Source: Hydractinia symbiolongicarpus | Taxonomy: Eukaryota; Cnidaria; Hydrozoa; Anthoathecata; Hydractiniidae | Reading direction: 5' to 3' | Length of the DNA: 64,000 bases | NCBI RefSeq assembly: GCF_029227915.1 | Contig: NC_079883.1 | Coordinates: 25,732,001 to 25,796,000 of the forward strand | Part shown: one piece after another, positions 54,522-64,000 of the stretch | Layout: each line of letters begins with the position of its first letter | How positions within the stretch are numbered: the first letter of the stretch is position 1 | Translations under genes and position numbers: made by a program | Notes under the pieces: model-generated | The model's input: the letters and a program-made list of their open reading frames with translations, nothing else | What the model was told of the DNA's origin: nothing | Databases searched by the model: none

Positions 54522-57500
54522 TGCCGTAGGGCTGAGCCGAAACCAAAACATCGCGCTATCGCAATTAAAAAAGGTATTAAAATTAAAAACTTAAATTTAG
54601 AGTTAAAAACTCTAATTTAGTATTTTTAGAAAAAACAACTTTTCTTTTTTATTTCCAGATCTCCTTCCTGGTTATTTCTTGAAGTTGGATATGTCAGGTT
54701 AACAATAACAAATTTTGAAAAGGTTTTTCTGTTTGTGTAAAATTTTTCTGACGCTATACGTTAATTATTTACTAAGGGTAATCAATTTCATTGTAGCGCG
54801 CTCTCAAAATGAGCCCTAAAAGAAAGCCGGCCCTTAGCAAAAAATGGCTATAAATATTTCATAAGTTATTAAATGTTTCAATCCAAATATTAAAATATTA
54901 CGGTTCTTGACATTCCTTTACATTTCGGGGATCGTGTGCGCGGGGTTGATGATGGGCTATGTTACGGTAATCCCCTAAAAATAAGTTAATAAAAAGGGAG
55001 AAGAAAAACGCGAATGGTCTGAAAAAGATCCTGAATCTAAACATAGATCTTGATAAACGTAGGTCTCTTTTAATGTGTTTCTTTGTGAACTAAAAAATCT
55101 CACTATAGGAGTCTCAAAAGCTCTTTATAGGAGAACAGAGGTTTCTACTGTTACATGTATGTTAGCAATTTATTATGTATAAATATGCCTCAGGGTAAGA
55201 TATCAAAGTTTCCAATAATCTGTTAGGTTTACATGGTGGTGGACCAACAGTTCACCACATGTTAATTGCGGTTCCTGAAGTAAGTACTTATACCTTGTTG
55301 AGAGGCTTGGCTTTGATTGCATTCAGTATTCAAGTGTCAACAAAGATGGCTACTAGCATCATTGAAGGATATACTTTAGAAACTCAATGTTATTCCAAAT
55401 CTAGAATGGTATACTAGTGAAAAGGGTGGTCACAAGGCATGAACACTAGGGGCCCTCAAGGTAACTAACCAATACTGTTGTAGATCCAGGCCCCTAAGAT
55501 TGCCTTGCCTACCTATAAAATGGGAGCAGCTAAAGTCAACTAGTTTCCATCATCACATTTTGCTAATAGTTTGGTTTGGTCACATAACACTTTTCCTTGC
55601 ATAAAATTTTACAAGCCGCGCGAAGATATACAGCTTTGGAATAGCATAAACATACAGAAATAGAAGAGTGCACGGCATGCTTTAGAAATGCATAGGGGAG
55701 TTTGGTTTTCCATCATCATCATCTATCACTGCAACCTACTAATATCGTCAACTCCATCTTTTGGCTTCAATTACTATAATGGCAGCGCGTCCAATGACGG
55801 CCGGTGACTCTAGCAGATTTTGGATCGTGTGCCTCTGGTATCAGGAGGGGCCTTCGGATATTTCTTCAGGACAGATATTGCATGTAGCCAGGTCGGTTTG
55901 TTTCATTTTATATATTATATTATGTTAGGAGCCCAGAAACTGTCACTTTTTAACCACCCTAGAGCCATTATGGCTTTTATACAAGTAATGCCAACCTTGT
56001 AGCCAGGTTGCCATTATGATAACTCGTTATGTTATTTATAGTGTTGTTTATGTTCATTCACCGCGATAGACGATCATGATACGATCCTGCTCTAACCTGT
56101 ATATAGTAAATTGTATCTGCGTGAAAATTTGGCCCCGTGTTTTCCCTTTTTAATCTTATAATAGACTATACTTAGCTAGCCAGAAAAACTTCTTTTTTCC
56201 ACATCCAGAATAATATTTGCAGGCTTGTTTTCGTAAGTTATTGGTGAATATAATTGCTTTGGGGGCAATATTCAGGCTATGAATTTGGAGAAACTATATT
56301 CTGTAAAAGACAAGCAAAACGGTATCTATTACTAATAAAACTTTTGATATTTAATCTATTTGAAACATTTAATCACATGGAAAAGGAGAAAGATAGAGAA
56401 ATAAGCAACAACAACAACACAAACTGCATTGTAAATAGGCTTTATTTGTATTATTAGATCATAGTACACCATAAACAACAACAGATAAATAAAATAAAAA
56501 TAGCAAAATTATATCATGGTTTTGCACAAGTAGAGGCCGCTATATAAAATTTGGTTTTTACGCAGCAATAGCTAATTAAAAACAACACAACCTACCACAA
56601 CAAGTGAATGACCACTGATTTAGCACAACATTCAGTCAAAAATATGTAGCCCTTATTGGCTAAGACTCTAAAATGTTGAATCAAACTTGGAAATACCTAG
56701 CTGTTATGCGATAAACATTAACTATATACTTGAAATTTTTAATAAAACAAATCATTTAAAAACAGATATCGTTAACTACATTTACACATTTTGTGTCCAT
56801 CATGATAGCGTTGTATATGTATGCTAAGTCATTTTGGTTATGTTGGTAGAACCACAAACATTTTCCATGCCTGTCAGCATAACTTCTTTAGTGAAATGTG
56901 AAAAACTTTCGTCATTTCACCCATTAATTAAAACCATGCTTTTTTCCTAATTTTTATAATTAACATCGTTCCCAGGAATTATCTCGATATAAGATTAGAG
57001 CTTTTAAACCAATCATCATCAAGTCTTGTCGAAGTCATTCTCCCAAAACTAGTCACGACTAGTGTTCTCGTCTGTGGCCTTGTGGCATTTTAAGAAATCG
57101 TTTAAAAAGTGTTTATTGCCAGGAGCTTTGAATCTACAAAGCAAACATACAAGTTGTTATGCAGCTATTCGATTTATTGTATTGTTATCAAATGTCTTGT
57201 GGGTACCCCAAGACAACACAAGAACTTTGAGTTTGAGACAGGCCTTTTTAGAGTTGTTGAAAGTGAAACTAGAAACGGTTTCATGCTCAAACTTGCTAGC
57301 ACAGCAATAGAAAGCTCAAGAATCAATGGAATTAAAAGTAAACAGATGTACCTGAAAACGTTGTCATTATAAAGTTAATGCTATAATTTTGTTAACTCAA
57401 AAAAGTCTGTTTATTTTGCCAAACTGCTTTCTTCTGCAATCCCAGGCAACACAGAGAATAAATGTTTTCCAGTCATGCCTCTTTTTAGCAACATTGCTCA

Positions 57501-57660
57501 ATTTCATTCCGCAATCATATATTCAAGCCTTCCATTTACTTGCTGCAAGTCAATACAAAACTTTCTTAGCCTTTAGACATGTTGAATCCTACCCTATCCA
57601 ACCGACCGGCTACCGGGAGGCAATAACAATAGGTAGAGTAAATTAATTTCAATCTTTCTT
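54522..57660. other. Gene-poor stretch
   Basis: No conserved coding sequence found. Two overlapping plus-strand frames at 57062-57372 lack family similarity or clear splice borders. The rest is AT-rich. Confidence 0.35.
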
Positions 57661-57672
57661 TACTGTAAATTT

Positions 57673-57815
57673 CGACAACTTCGGCGGGATTCTTCTTGAC
57701 GTCACATATTCTTTGTTTTACAAGAGTCCAAAAGTCCACACTTCGGCGCGATTCTTCTTGGCGTAAAATTATTTGTTTGTTTCCAAGAGGGTCAAAAGTC
57801 CACACTACGGCTGCT
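57673..57815. repeat. Two-copy tandem duplication, about 70 bp
   Basis: TTCGGCGGGATTCTTCTTG and TTCGGCGCGATTCTTCTTG head two copies, each ending AAAAGTCCACACT. They are about 67 to 70 bases apart. Confidence 0.65.
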
Positions 57816-58676
57816 GCCGAAGTCGACTATTTTACGGCAGAAAACAAGGAATCGCGCAACAATCGGCAAAAAGCGGCAAAATGTAGTTAAACTACCGTGA
57901 AACCAGAGAGTTGAGCCTCGTGAAACACTCCTGAGTAGTTTAGATGAATTTTAACTCGACTCCTGGGCGCAAGGAACCTTTTTAAACGCCAATAAAAAAA
58001 TTATGCGTTGCTTTCAACCGATTACTAGTTTAGATCTACATGATCTTCTCATTGGCAATTTCTACTTAGGCGATCCTACCTCACTTTAAGTTGGATTTTT
58101 TTTAATTTTTTTTTTTTGCAATATGTTTCCAGTCTTTAGGATCAGTTTTATAAACATTTCACATAGCTGTATTTTGAATGCTACCCAAAATTGTTCGATC
58201 AGGCTATATCTTTTGTGCAATTTGGAAATCTGAAATTGCTTTTATTGTCGGTGCCCTTAATTTAGAATGGTTGGGCATATGAATACGGTTATGCTTCCGA
58301 TTTTATGTATTCCCTTTATATTAGGCATTTAAATAAGTGTCATTATAGAGTGATTAAGTACAGTACAGTCTGAATGTAATCTACCGCGTACACGCTAATA
58401 TCACACCTTTGCGTGGAGGACGGCAGTCGTTTGTCTTTTGTTATAATTAAATCCCTTGAGCGTTTTGCGAGTTTATATTTGCGTGTTAAAAAACAATGCG
58501 CTCGTGAAGAAATATCGGAGCAAATAATAAAAATCTTTCGCGAAGTTTTATAATGCATTGCGCGGGAATGTATTGTTGATTTAATTACTTAAAAAAATTC
58601 CAGCGCGTTTAATCTAAGAAACATTCGAGAAGCATTGTTCACAACTATTAAATGCCGCTTGCCTCTTTTCGATTTT

Positions 58677-58725
58677 AAACTTTAAAATACGATCTAAAAA
58701 AGCATTTCTATCGCCGCTATTCGTT
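58677..58725 (-). repeat. Dispersed inverted copy of the 53-bp intron repeat
   Basis: The reverse complement matches 33 of 34 consecutive positions of the unit at 23286-23320 (GCGATAGAAATGCTTTTTTA and on). A single copy of a unit that is tandem 35 kb away shows that the unit is mobile or widely dispersed. Confidence 0.75.
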
Positions 58726-59289
58726 AAAACTTGTGTTTTAATTTTACTGCAAAGCTGTTGCATAGATTATGTATTAACATTAGGATAAGGATGAAAAAGT
58801 TACTGTGGGACATGGGTTTTAAACCTTAAAAATTTCCAGGGAGAAATTTGAAAACTAATGAATGACAAAATCCCAAAAGTTTATCTTCAAATTTTTAATT
58901 TTGTTAATGTAAAAGTAATCCACATGAAAAAAGTTTCTGATGTTTTTTATGAAGAAATCTTCCATATTAGCCATTATACATTTGCCCTAGAGTGATTAAT
59001 AAATAAGGTCAGGCTTCTATTTTCAGAACTGCTATTTACATTAAACATCAAGGCATCCAAAACAGCTCCATTTAGGAAAGGGCTAAGGCTGGCCCATTGT
59101 TCGTTTTATCAAATGGGGATTTTATTACCCGAATTGTAAAAGGCTAATTTATAGGCACTTGCATGTAGTTTCTTTTTGTTAATTTCTTTTTGTCTATTTG
59201 TTAAGCCTGTTATGGCATGTTGAATTATCTCTTCGTAGTTCTCGTCAAAAATATTGCCTCATAGATAATGAATTTTCATTTGGGGAATT

Positions 59290-59720
59290 GGGGGTGCTGG
59301 GCTGTAGAGATGTGCGTGTACCCCTGGAAGAGTATGGTGAATTAAGTACAGGTGCGAGGAGATGAACGACGGTGCACCACGCGAGCAGGACAGATGACTG
59401 GGGAAATAACAGCAGAGGGATGCGGCGCTGACAGTCAGAGGTGGTGCACCAAGAGGTTAATAAAAGAGTAGGTTCTTGTGAGGTATGATAGAGGAAATGG
59501 AATCACAGGAGAGGAGCTCCGGATGTGATTGAGAGATTAGTTAAGCTAGAAAACACTACTAGGAGAAGAGCTCCGGATGTAGTGGAGAAGAGCGAACACT
59601 ACTAGGAGAAGAGCTCCGGATGTAGTGGAGAAGAGCGAATTTATTGGGAACACGCACGTGAGCTTGAGACAATATCTTCTCTTCAGCCTAGCATCCTCAC
59701 CCGATTCCGCCAAATTATCC
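59290..59720. repeat. GC-richer patch with 43-bp direct repeat
   Basis: The patch has a distinct base composition. It includes two near-identical copies of a 43-bp unit (AACACTACTAGGAGAAGAGC start, at 59552 and 59595) and a diverged third upstream containing AGGAGCTCCGGATGTGATTG. It resembles an LTR or satellite fragment from elsewhere; no coding sequence. Confidence 0.5.
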
Positions 59721-59919
59721 TCAGTTTATTCTTGCCACAAACAATTGATAGTGCTATTACTGCTATAACTCTAAATTAAAGTACAATTCTTATTCATTGA
59801 TTTTGTATTATTGACAGCAATTGTAGTTATTATTTGTCAATTTAAAGTTGTGTATTATCAGATTTTGAAAGTTAGATAATAACATGATGGATCGCAAAAT
59901 AGTCTCCTTTAAAAAATCC

Positions 59920-60247
59920 AGTTTGGGGTAAATTTGGGATGTCGGGCTTCCTTCGTCAGCCAAATGGGATGAAGATGCGTTTGTTTTCCTAACAAATGAG
60001 GTGCGTTTCCACGAGATACGCCATAGCAGGTAGAGGCAATTTCCAAGCGAGTTGCTGAGGTGTAGGCGATTTCCAAGTGAGTCGCGGAGATGTAGGCAAT
60101 TTCCAAGCGAGTTGCTGAGTTAGCGTTTCCACGAGATACGCAGACGTTTCCACGAGATACGTCTTACTAAGGGTAAGGATGGAAACACACGCATCTGGTT
60201 TGGGCCCCCCTGATACCAAACCTGACATCCCCCCCTTTCCCCAAACT
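59920..60247. mobile_element. Inverted-repeat element (MITE-like), 328 bp, with internal repeats
   Basis: The left end AGTTTGGGGTAAATTTGGG and the right end (complement AGTTTGGGGAAAGGGGGG) lead into GGGATGTCGGG/GGGATGTCAGG and GATGCG..GTTT matches. Inside are three GTTTCCACGAGATACG copies and three ATTTCCAAGYGAGTYG copies. No transposase. Overlapping open frames are by-products. Confidence 0.65.
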
Positions 60248-61076
60248 CAAGTGTAGTTATGACATGAAACAAGAGAAATATACTTCTAACATTATCTGTC
60301 ATTGTTGTTGTTTGCTTTCGTGTTGTTGCTTCAGAACCATAGCAATTAATGAATTTTGTTTAATCTGACCTACATACTAACTATGAGTATAGCCTAAATC
60401 AACTATGACATCATAACCATTGAAACTTTAAATTGCTTCTAGTCAACATTAGAGTAAAAATAAATAATAAAAACATGTCTGTCATGTCACATCATACCTC
60501 ATTTTAAGTGAAAAAAGTAAAAAAAATAAAAAAATTGACCTTTGTTTCCCATTACCGCGAACGTTTGTTATTTATAATAATAATGTTTTGAGTAAAAAAT
60601 TTTGGAATGAATTTCTCTACAAATTGTCATTTTGCTCGATATTCAGCAAATTATGAAGTGTAACCTTTCTAGAGTATGGCATTGAAAAATAGGTGCAACT
60701 TACACTCGTTTTTCCGTAGTATATTTCGTGCACATTAACCAATCACAGAAAAACTTAACCACATAAGAATATAAAAACCATTTCCGTTAAGGTGGATTTC
60801 CACTTAAAATCAAACAAATCGGAAAAAAGCAATAAAAATACTGAAATTTGATTAAATATCTGCTAATTATTTTGTTTTTAAAATTTTTTGTTCCTGAAAG
60901 TTGACTGGCTTTAAACCCTTCTGCTTTCTTAGCATTGAAATAAGCCACTCCGCCGCTATTCCTTTGCAGGCTTAATTTTGTTTTAAAAAGATTTAATCTT
61001 TGACGTCAGTTAACTAGAGAATTGATATTAAAACTGGCTGAACTGACTTGAACAACGCTCAATCAATAGTCATGAC
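60248..61076. other. Intergenic, no gene seen
   Basis: AT-rich sequence, no gene or repeat recognised. Confidence 0.35.
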
Positions 61077-61230
61077 CAGGGGCGGATCCAGCCTTTTTTT
61101 TAGACTTAGTCAAAATATTGCTGCTGCGCAGCAATATTTGGACAAAGTCTTGAATTTAGCAGCTGGGGGTCCTGGGGGCGCTGTAAGCCCCCCCTCCCAG
61201 GTGGGGTCAGAATCTTTCACTAATTTAAAC
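61077..61230 (+). mobile_element. hAT-type terminus with a 49-bp hairpin
   Basis: Starts CAGGGGCGGATCCAGCC, a terminal sequence typical of many hAT-family MITEs. It is followed by a hairpin (61102-61150; ATATTGCTGCTGCGCAGCAA at its tip) and a GC-rich CTGGGGGTCCTGGGGGCG stretch. The matching opposite terminus is not in the neighbourhood, so the element is truncated or its end has decayed. Confidence 0.5.
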
Positions 61231-61463
61231 TTTGCGGGTACAAAAATCGCCGAAAATTGTCTACCGATTTATCTAGTTATTAATAAAATTGACGAAAAGA
61301 AACGGTAAGCTATAAGAAAATCTCCAAGAACATTTTTTGTAACAATCAACTCTCCGTCCTACACGTCTTATTTAAGATAGATAAAGGCACTAAAATTAAC
61401 AGGGATTAACTACAATAAAGTGAGACAATTGTGAATATATTTCAATATTTATAAACTCTTGCT

Positions 61464-61490
61464 GTTTCTGCCAATATCAGGCTTCATCAG
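61464..61490 (-). other. Second hammerhead-like core motif
   Basis: Minus strand: CTGATGA, A, stem GCC/GGC with a seven-base loop, A, then GAAAC. The stem differs from the one at 25496-25518 but keeps pairing, while the flanking core strands are the same. Downstream, both copies share AT-rich TATAAATATT..AATTGT-type sequence. It may be the tail of a retroelement. Confidence 0.3.
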
Positions 61491-61965
61491 CATGACTAGG
61501 TGATCACACCAGCCATGGACAGCAAAATAAAACACAATCATAACAAAAACAATAAGAATATGGAAAGATCAGGATAATGAAGATGAAATGTACATACACG
61601 TGATATGATACAAACACACCTCAACCCATGTATTTATTCAGATATATTTGTTTACTCATAGGGCTAAACTCAAGTTTCGTTTGAACTTTAAGAAGAATTA
61701 AGAAGGGCAATTTTCTGCTTTTTTGCATGCTGAAATAGGAAAATGCGACTTTCTCTTAAGAAGGTTGCAACCTGGAACAAGGCTTGAAGTCTACACCAAT
61801 ACCTTCATAACAAAATAAAATTTTTAACTGATCTCCATCAGGTAAAATAGATGGGCGTGGCAATATACACTGTGTAAAGAGAGTTCGAAACCGTAACAAG
61901 CCGAACTGTGGGTAAAACGTATTAATTTTTCTCTTTATTACTGTTGACAAGGCAAGTATTGATAG

Positions 61966-62241
61966 AAAAGGAAGCCACGTCTGGGGGTACAGATGTTGAT
62001 TGCTTCGGTTTTACCTGCCTCCTCAGGAGAAAGACTCATATCACAAACAATATGGGAAAGGGAAAATCTGAATAAACTTTTTTCAGATATAAAAATATTT
62101 GCCTTTTGGTTTTTAAAAGCAATTGAAAACAAGGATGCTTGGAATAAAAAGAAGGATGCAAGAAAAGTTCTATGGATGTCAAGGTTCTCAAAATATCAAC
62201 AAGAGAATTATCACCTACCAATACCAACGATGCTGAGCTGA
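61966..62241 (+). CDS. Candidate 3' exon of an unknown plus-strand gene
   Basis: A frame open from 61966 to a stop at 62241 reads ERENLNKLFSDIKIFAFW, then KDARKVLWMSRFSKYQQENY. Acceptor-like TTTTTTCAG (ending 62087) could begin an exon in the same frame. The composition looks coding, but no family is recognised and no upstream exon was found. It would converge on the small minus-strand gene ending at 62268. Confidence 0.25.
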   Translation, partial: KRKPRLGVQMLIASVLPASSGERLISQTIWERENLNKLFSDIKIFAFWFLKAIENKDAWNKKKDARKVLWMSRFSKYQQENYHLPIPTMLS

Positions 62242-62267
62242 TAATACATTTTACCATGACCTTTCAC

Positions 62268-63137
62268 TCAACAAACTTTGTTTTCTAATAGCCATTCGAA
62301 GAGTTGTTTATTTTCTTCACCAACCTTACTTATCCAGATGTCAAGTTCTTGCATCTAATACCAACACAAATATTAATTGAGAAAGAACTCCTCCACAATG
62401 CTGAAAATTCTGTTCAAAGCTCATATTACAAAAACAATTAGCCAGCTGGCTAGCTATAGCTAATTAGCTAAATCTTTTTGTATTTGTTCTGGATAGTCTG
62501 TTGTAAAAAGCTCTCCCACAACTACCTTTTCGTAGCGAATATACTGAAAACCCTTAAATACATGCAAGGTGAGTTGGAGAGTAAAAAACATAGTTCTCAC
62601 CTTAGGTAATAATTCCTTTATCTTCACACCTCGCCTCAGATGGAATGTAGCTATATATACCTGAATTCCGATGAAGACTTTTACCAACCAAGGGATAAAT
62701 ATCCCCAGACAACAAAAATGTCCGAGAATAAACACTTTCTAAAAGTTCTTTTTGCGAAGCAATTTAGCTTTGCGAGCGAAGCGAAATTGTGGAGCACGTT
62801 TGCTACACGCGAGGTATACCAAGAGAATTATTGAGATTCTCAAAATTTCGATAGAAAAAAAATCATATAAAATCAGCGTAAAGAAATAGGACTGATATTT
62901 TTGCACATAAAGCTAGGGTATTTTTTTTTCTAATAAAACAAATAAGTTTAAGTTTAGTAACACTTGATATTCGTTATTTTCTCCCAATGGTACTGGTTGG
63001 CGATATCTCCAATCTGTAGGGTTTGTTCCAAATTTAGATAGCAAATCATGAAGCAATTCATGGGAGGTGACATTCAAAACGACGGGCTGAACAACCACAA
63101 TAATGTGTGCAAGAAACAAGAAATATAAAATTTCCAT
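62268..63137 (-). CDS. Predicted 106-residue secreted protein, three coding exons
   Basis: The exons are 62964-63137, 62601-62660 and 62268-62354 (174+60+87 bases, 106 residues plus stop), all in phase 0. Borders are donors GTGTTA and GTGAGA and acceptors GAATTCAG and TATTAG. The N terminus MEILYFLFLAHIIVVVQPVV is a good signal peptide. The mature chain (VTSHELLHDLLSKFG, then HLRRGVKIKELLPK, then EENKQLFEWLLENKVC) is charged, probably helical, with one Cys at the very C terminus. A CTCTTTTTTAG acceptor 12 bases 5' of the start implies a spliced leader exon. I do not recognise the family. Exons could have been missed between the first two, and the function is unknown. Confidence 0.55.
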
Positions 63138-63392
63138 GTTTTCAGAACCTAAAAAAGAGAGTTTAAAATGAAGGCAAACAGAAGTTGGAAAAGCTATATA
63201 CAGGTGATGTGATTTATAAGGGCTAAAAAAAGGGATTGTAACAGCTTTACAAAAGTTTTATAAAAAACTTGTGACCCTTAGATTTGTAACAAAATAAAAA
63301 AACAAGAACGGATTCAGGCTGGAATCATTGTTTATAAAATTAATGGTTACATCACGCAAAAATCAAGTTAAATTCTTTGAAAGTTCTCTAGA

Positions 63393-63455
63393 AATCTTTC
63401 ATTTTTTTGAAAAATCTTTTATTTTTTTGAAAAATCTTTCTTTTTTGAGATATTT
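63393..63455. repeat. Three-copy 21-bp A/T-rich repeat
   Basis: Tandem copies of an AATCTTTCATTTTTTTGAAA-type unit upstream of the secreted-protein gene. Confidence 0.65.
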
Positions 63456-64000
63456 GTCTTAAAAGTTGGGCTGATTATGCGAAATTATGACATGAACTAG
63501 TTCTAAAACATGTATTTTTCTATTGAGCATAATTATGGTAACTTAATATTGAAATTTTTGTAAAATGTTTAAAATGTCAAAGTGAACAGCCAGAAAACAT
63601 TTCTAACTACATACAGCCTGTCAAAAATGTTAAATATAACACCCTTGCAGAGCTAGTTCATGACATGCATAATTAGTAAATCTTCTTAGTCCAAATTCTA
63701 AAGAACCAATCAAGAAAATTTCTAGACATCTTTTAAGCTATTTCATATGAAATTAACTTCATTTTCCAAAAGATAACCTTTAAGAAAAACCAAGGACATA
63801 AGTTCTCTTGCTCTTCACTGTCAAGTTAATGATTGCTTGTGACTGTTCTTTTTCTCTCGTTCAATTTTTCGTGAACATAATTATAGAGTTCCATTATCAA
63901 CATTTTTCACATATATATAAACACATTAATTTTGGAGAAACTTGATAGGAAAAAAATCATGAATAAACACGAAACAGGTAAATTCTGAAGACATGTTCTT
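63456..64000. other. Intergenic, no gene seen
   Basis: AT-rich. CATGAACTAGTTCT at about 63491 and GAGCTAGTTCATGACATG at about 63651 are partial inverted matches to each other. No gene recognised. Confidence 0.35.

Noticed and set aside
57062-57372. Two overlapping plus-strand frames of 82-87 codons
   Set aside because: No family similarity, no splice borders and AT-rich composition; the overlap in two frames argues for chance.
59909-60302. Overlapping repetitive minus-strand proteins at the right MITE
   Set aside because: All are translations of the internal repeats of the 59920-60247 element.

Overview
This window looks like nuclear DNA from an early-branching animal, most likely a cnidarian and plausibly a hydrozoan. 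It is AT-rich (about two-thirds by eye), full of introns with GT..AG borders, minisatellites and transposon remnants. The one large gene is a full-length ortholog of the autophagy tether EPG5. A copia element primed by a metazoan-type initiator tRNA-Met and a Penelope-like element also point to an animal. The species cannot be fixed from the sequence alone.

Layout. 1-140 (minus) is the first coding exon of a gene that leaves the left edge, perhaps REEP5/6-like. 2287-25304 (minus) is EPG5. I could resolve 32 coding exons whose lengths sum to 7860 bases (2619 residues plus stop) with consistent splice phases from ATG to stop. Its introns hold a 1.1 kb 12-bp minisatellite, 21-, 42- and 53-bp tandem repeats, long hairpins, a tRNA-like inverted-repeat element and a roughly 740-bp terminal-inverted-repeat element. 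Upstream of EPG5 lies a 2.1 kb array of a 30-bp unit (26200-28335) with internal 0.9 kb segmental duplications.

28.4-37.2 kb is transposon-rich. It has a small inverted-repeat element (29190-29520), then a nested stack: an outer inverted-repeat element (30237-36835) containing a decayed Ty1/copia retrotransposon on the minus strand (30869-36523, 77-bp LTRs, 5-bp target duplication, initiator tRNA-Met primer site), whose integrase is split by a 1.1 kb non-autonomous DNA transposon with TTAAAGG-type ends (33586-34694). A PHD-finger-like fragment follows at about 37 kb.

37.2-64 kb is mostly gene-poor. It holds two degenerate tandem arrays (41.1-42.4 kb and 47.1-47.7 kb), a broken Penelope-like element with reverse transcriptase and GIY-YIG remnants (47.94-49.50 kb), a tRNA-derived SINE (about 50.4 kb), a HIRAN-like pseudogene with one internal stop (53.15-53.56 kb), several palindromic elements, and a short three-exon minus-strand gene for a predicted 106-residue secreted protein (62268-63137).

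The working genes are EPG5 (autophagosome-lysosome fusion), the left-edge exon and the small secreted-protein gene. Everything else is repeat or decaying mobile DNA. I found no CRISPR array, operon or bacterial-type system. The strongest unusual items are the copia element with extremely short LTRs inside a three-level nest, the altered LC3-interacting motifs of EPG5, the higher-order 30-bp array at the EPG5 upstream side, and two ribozyme-like motifs.
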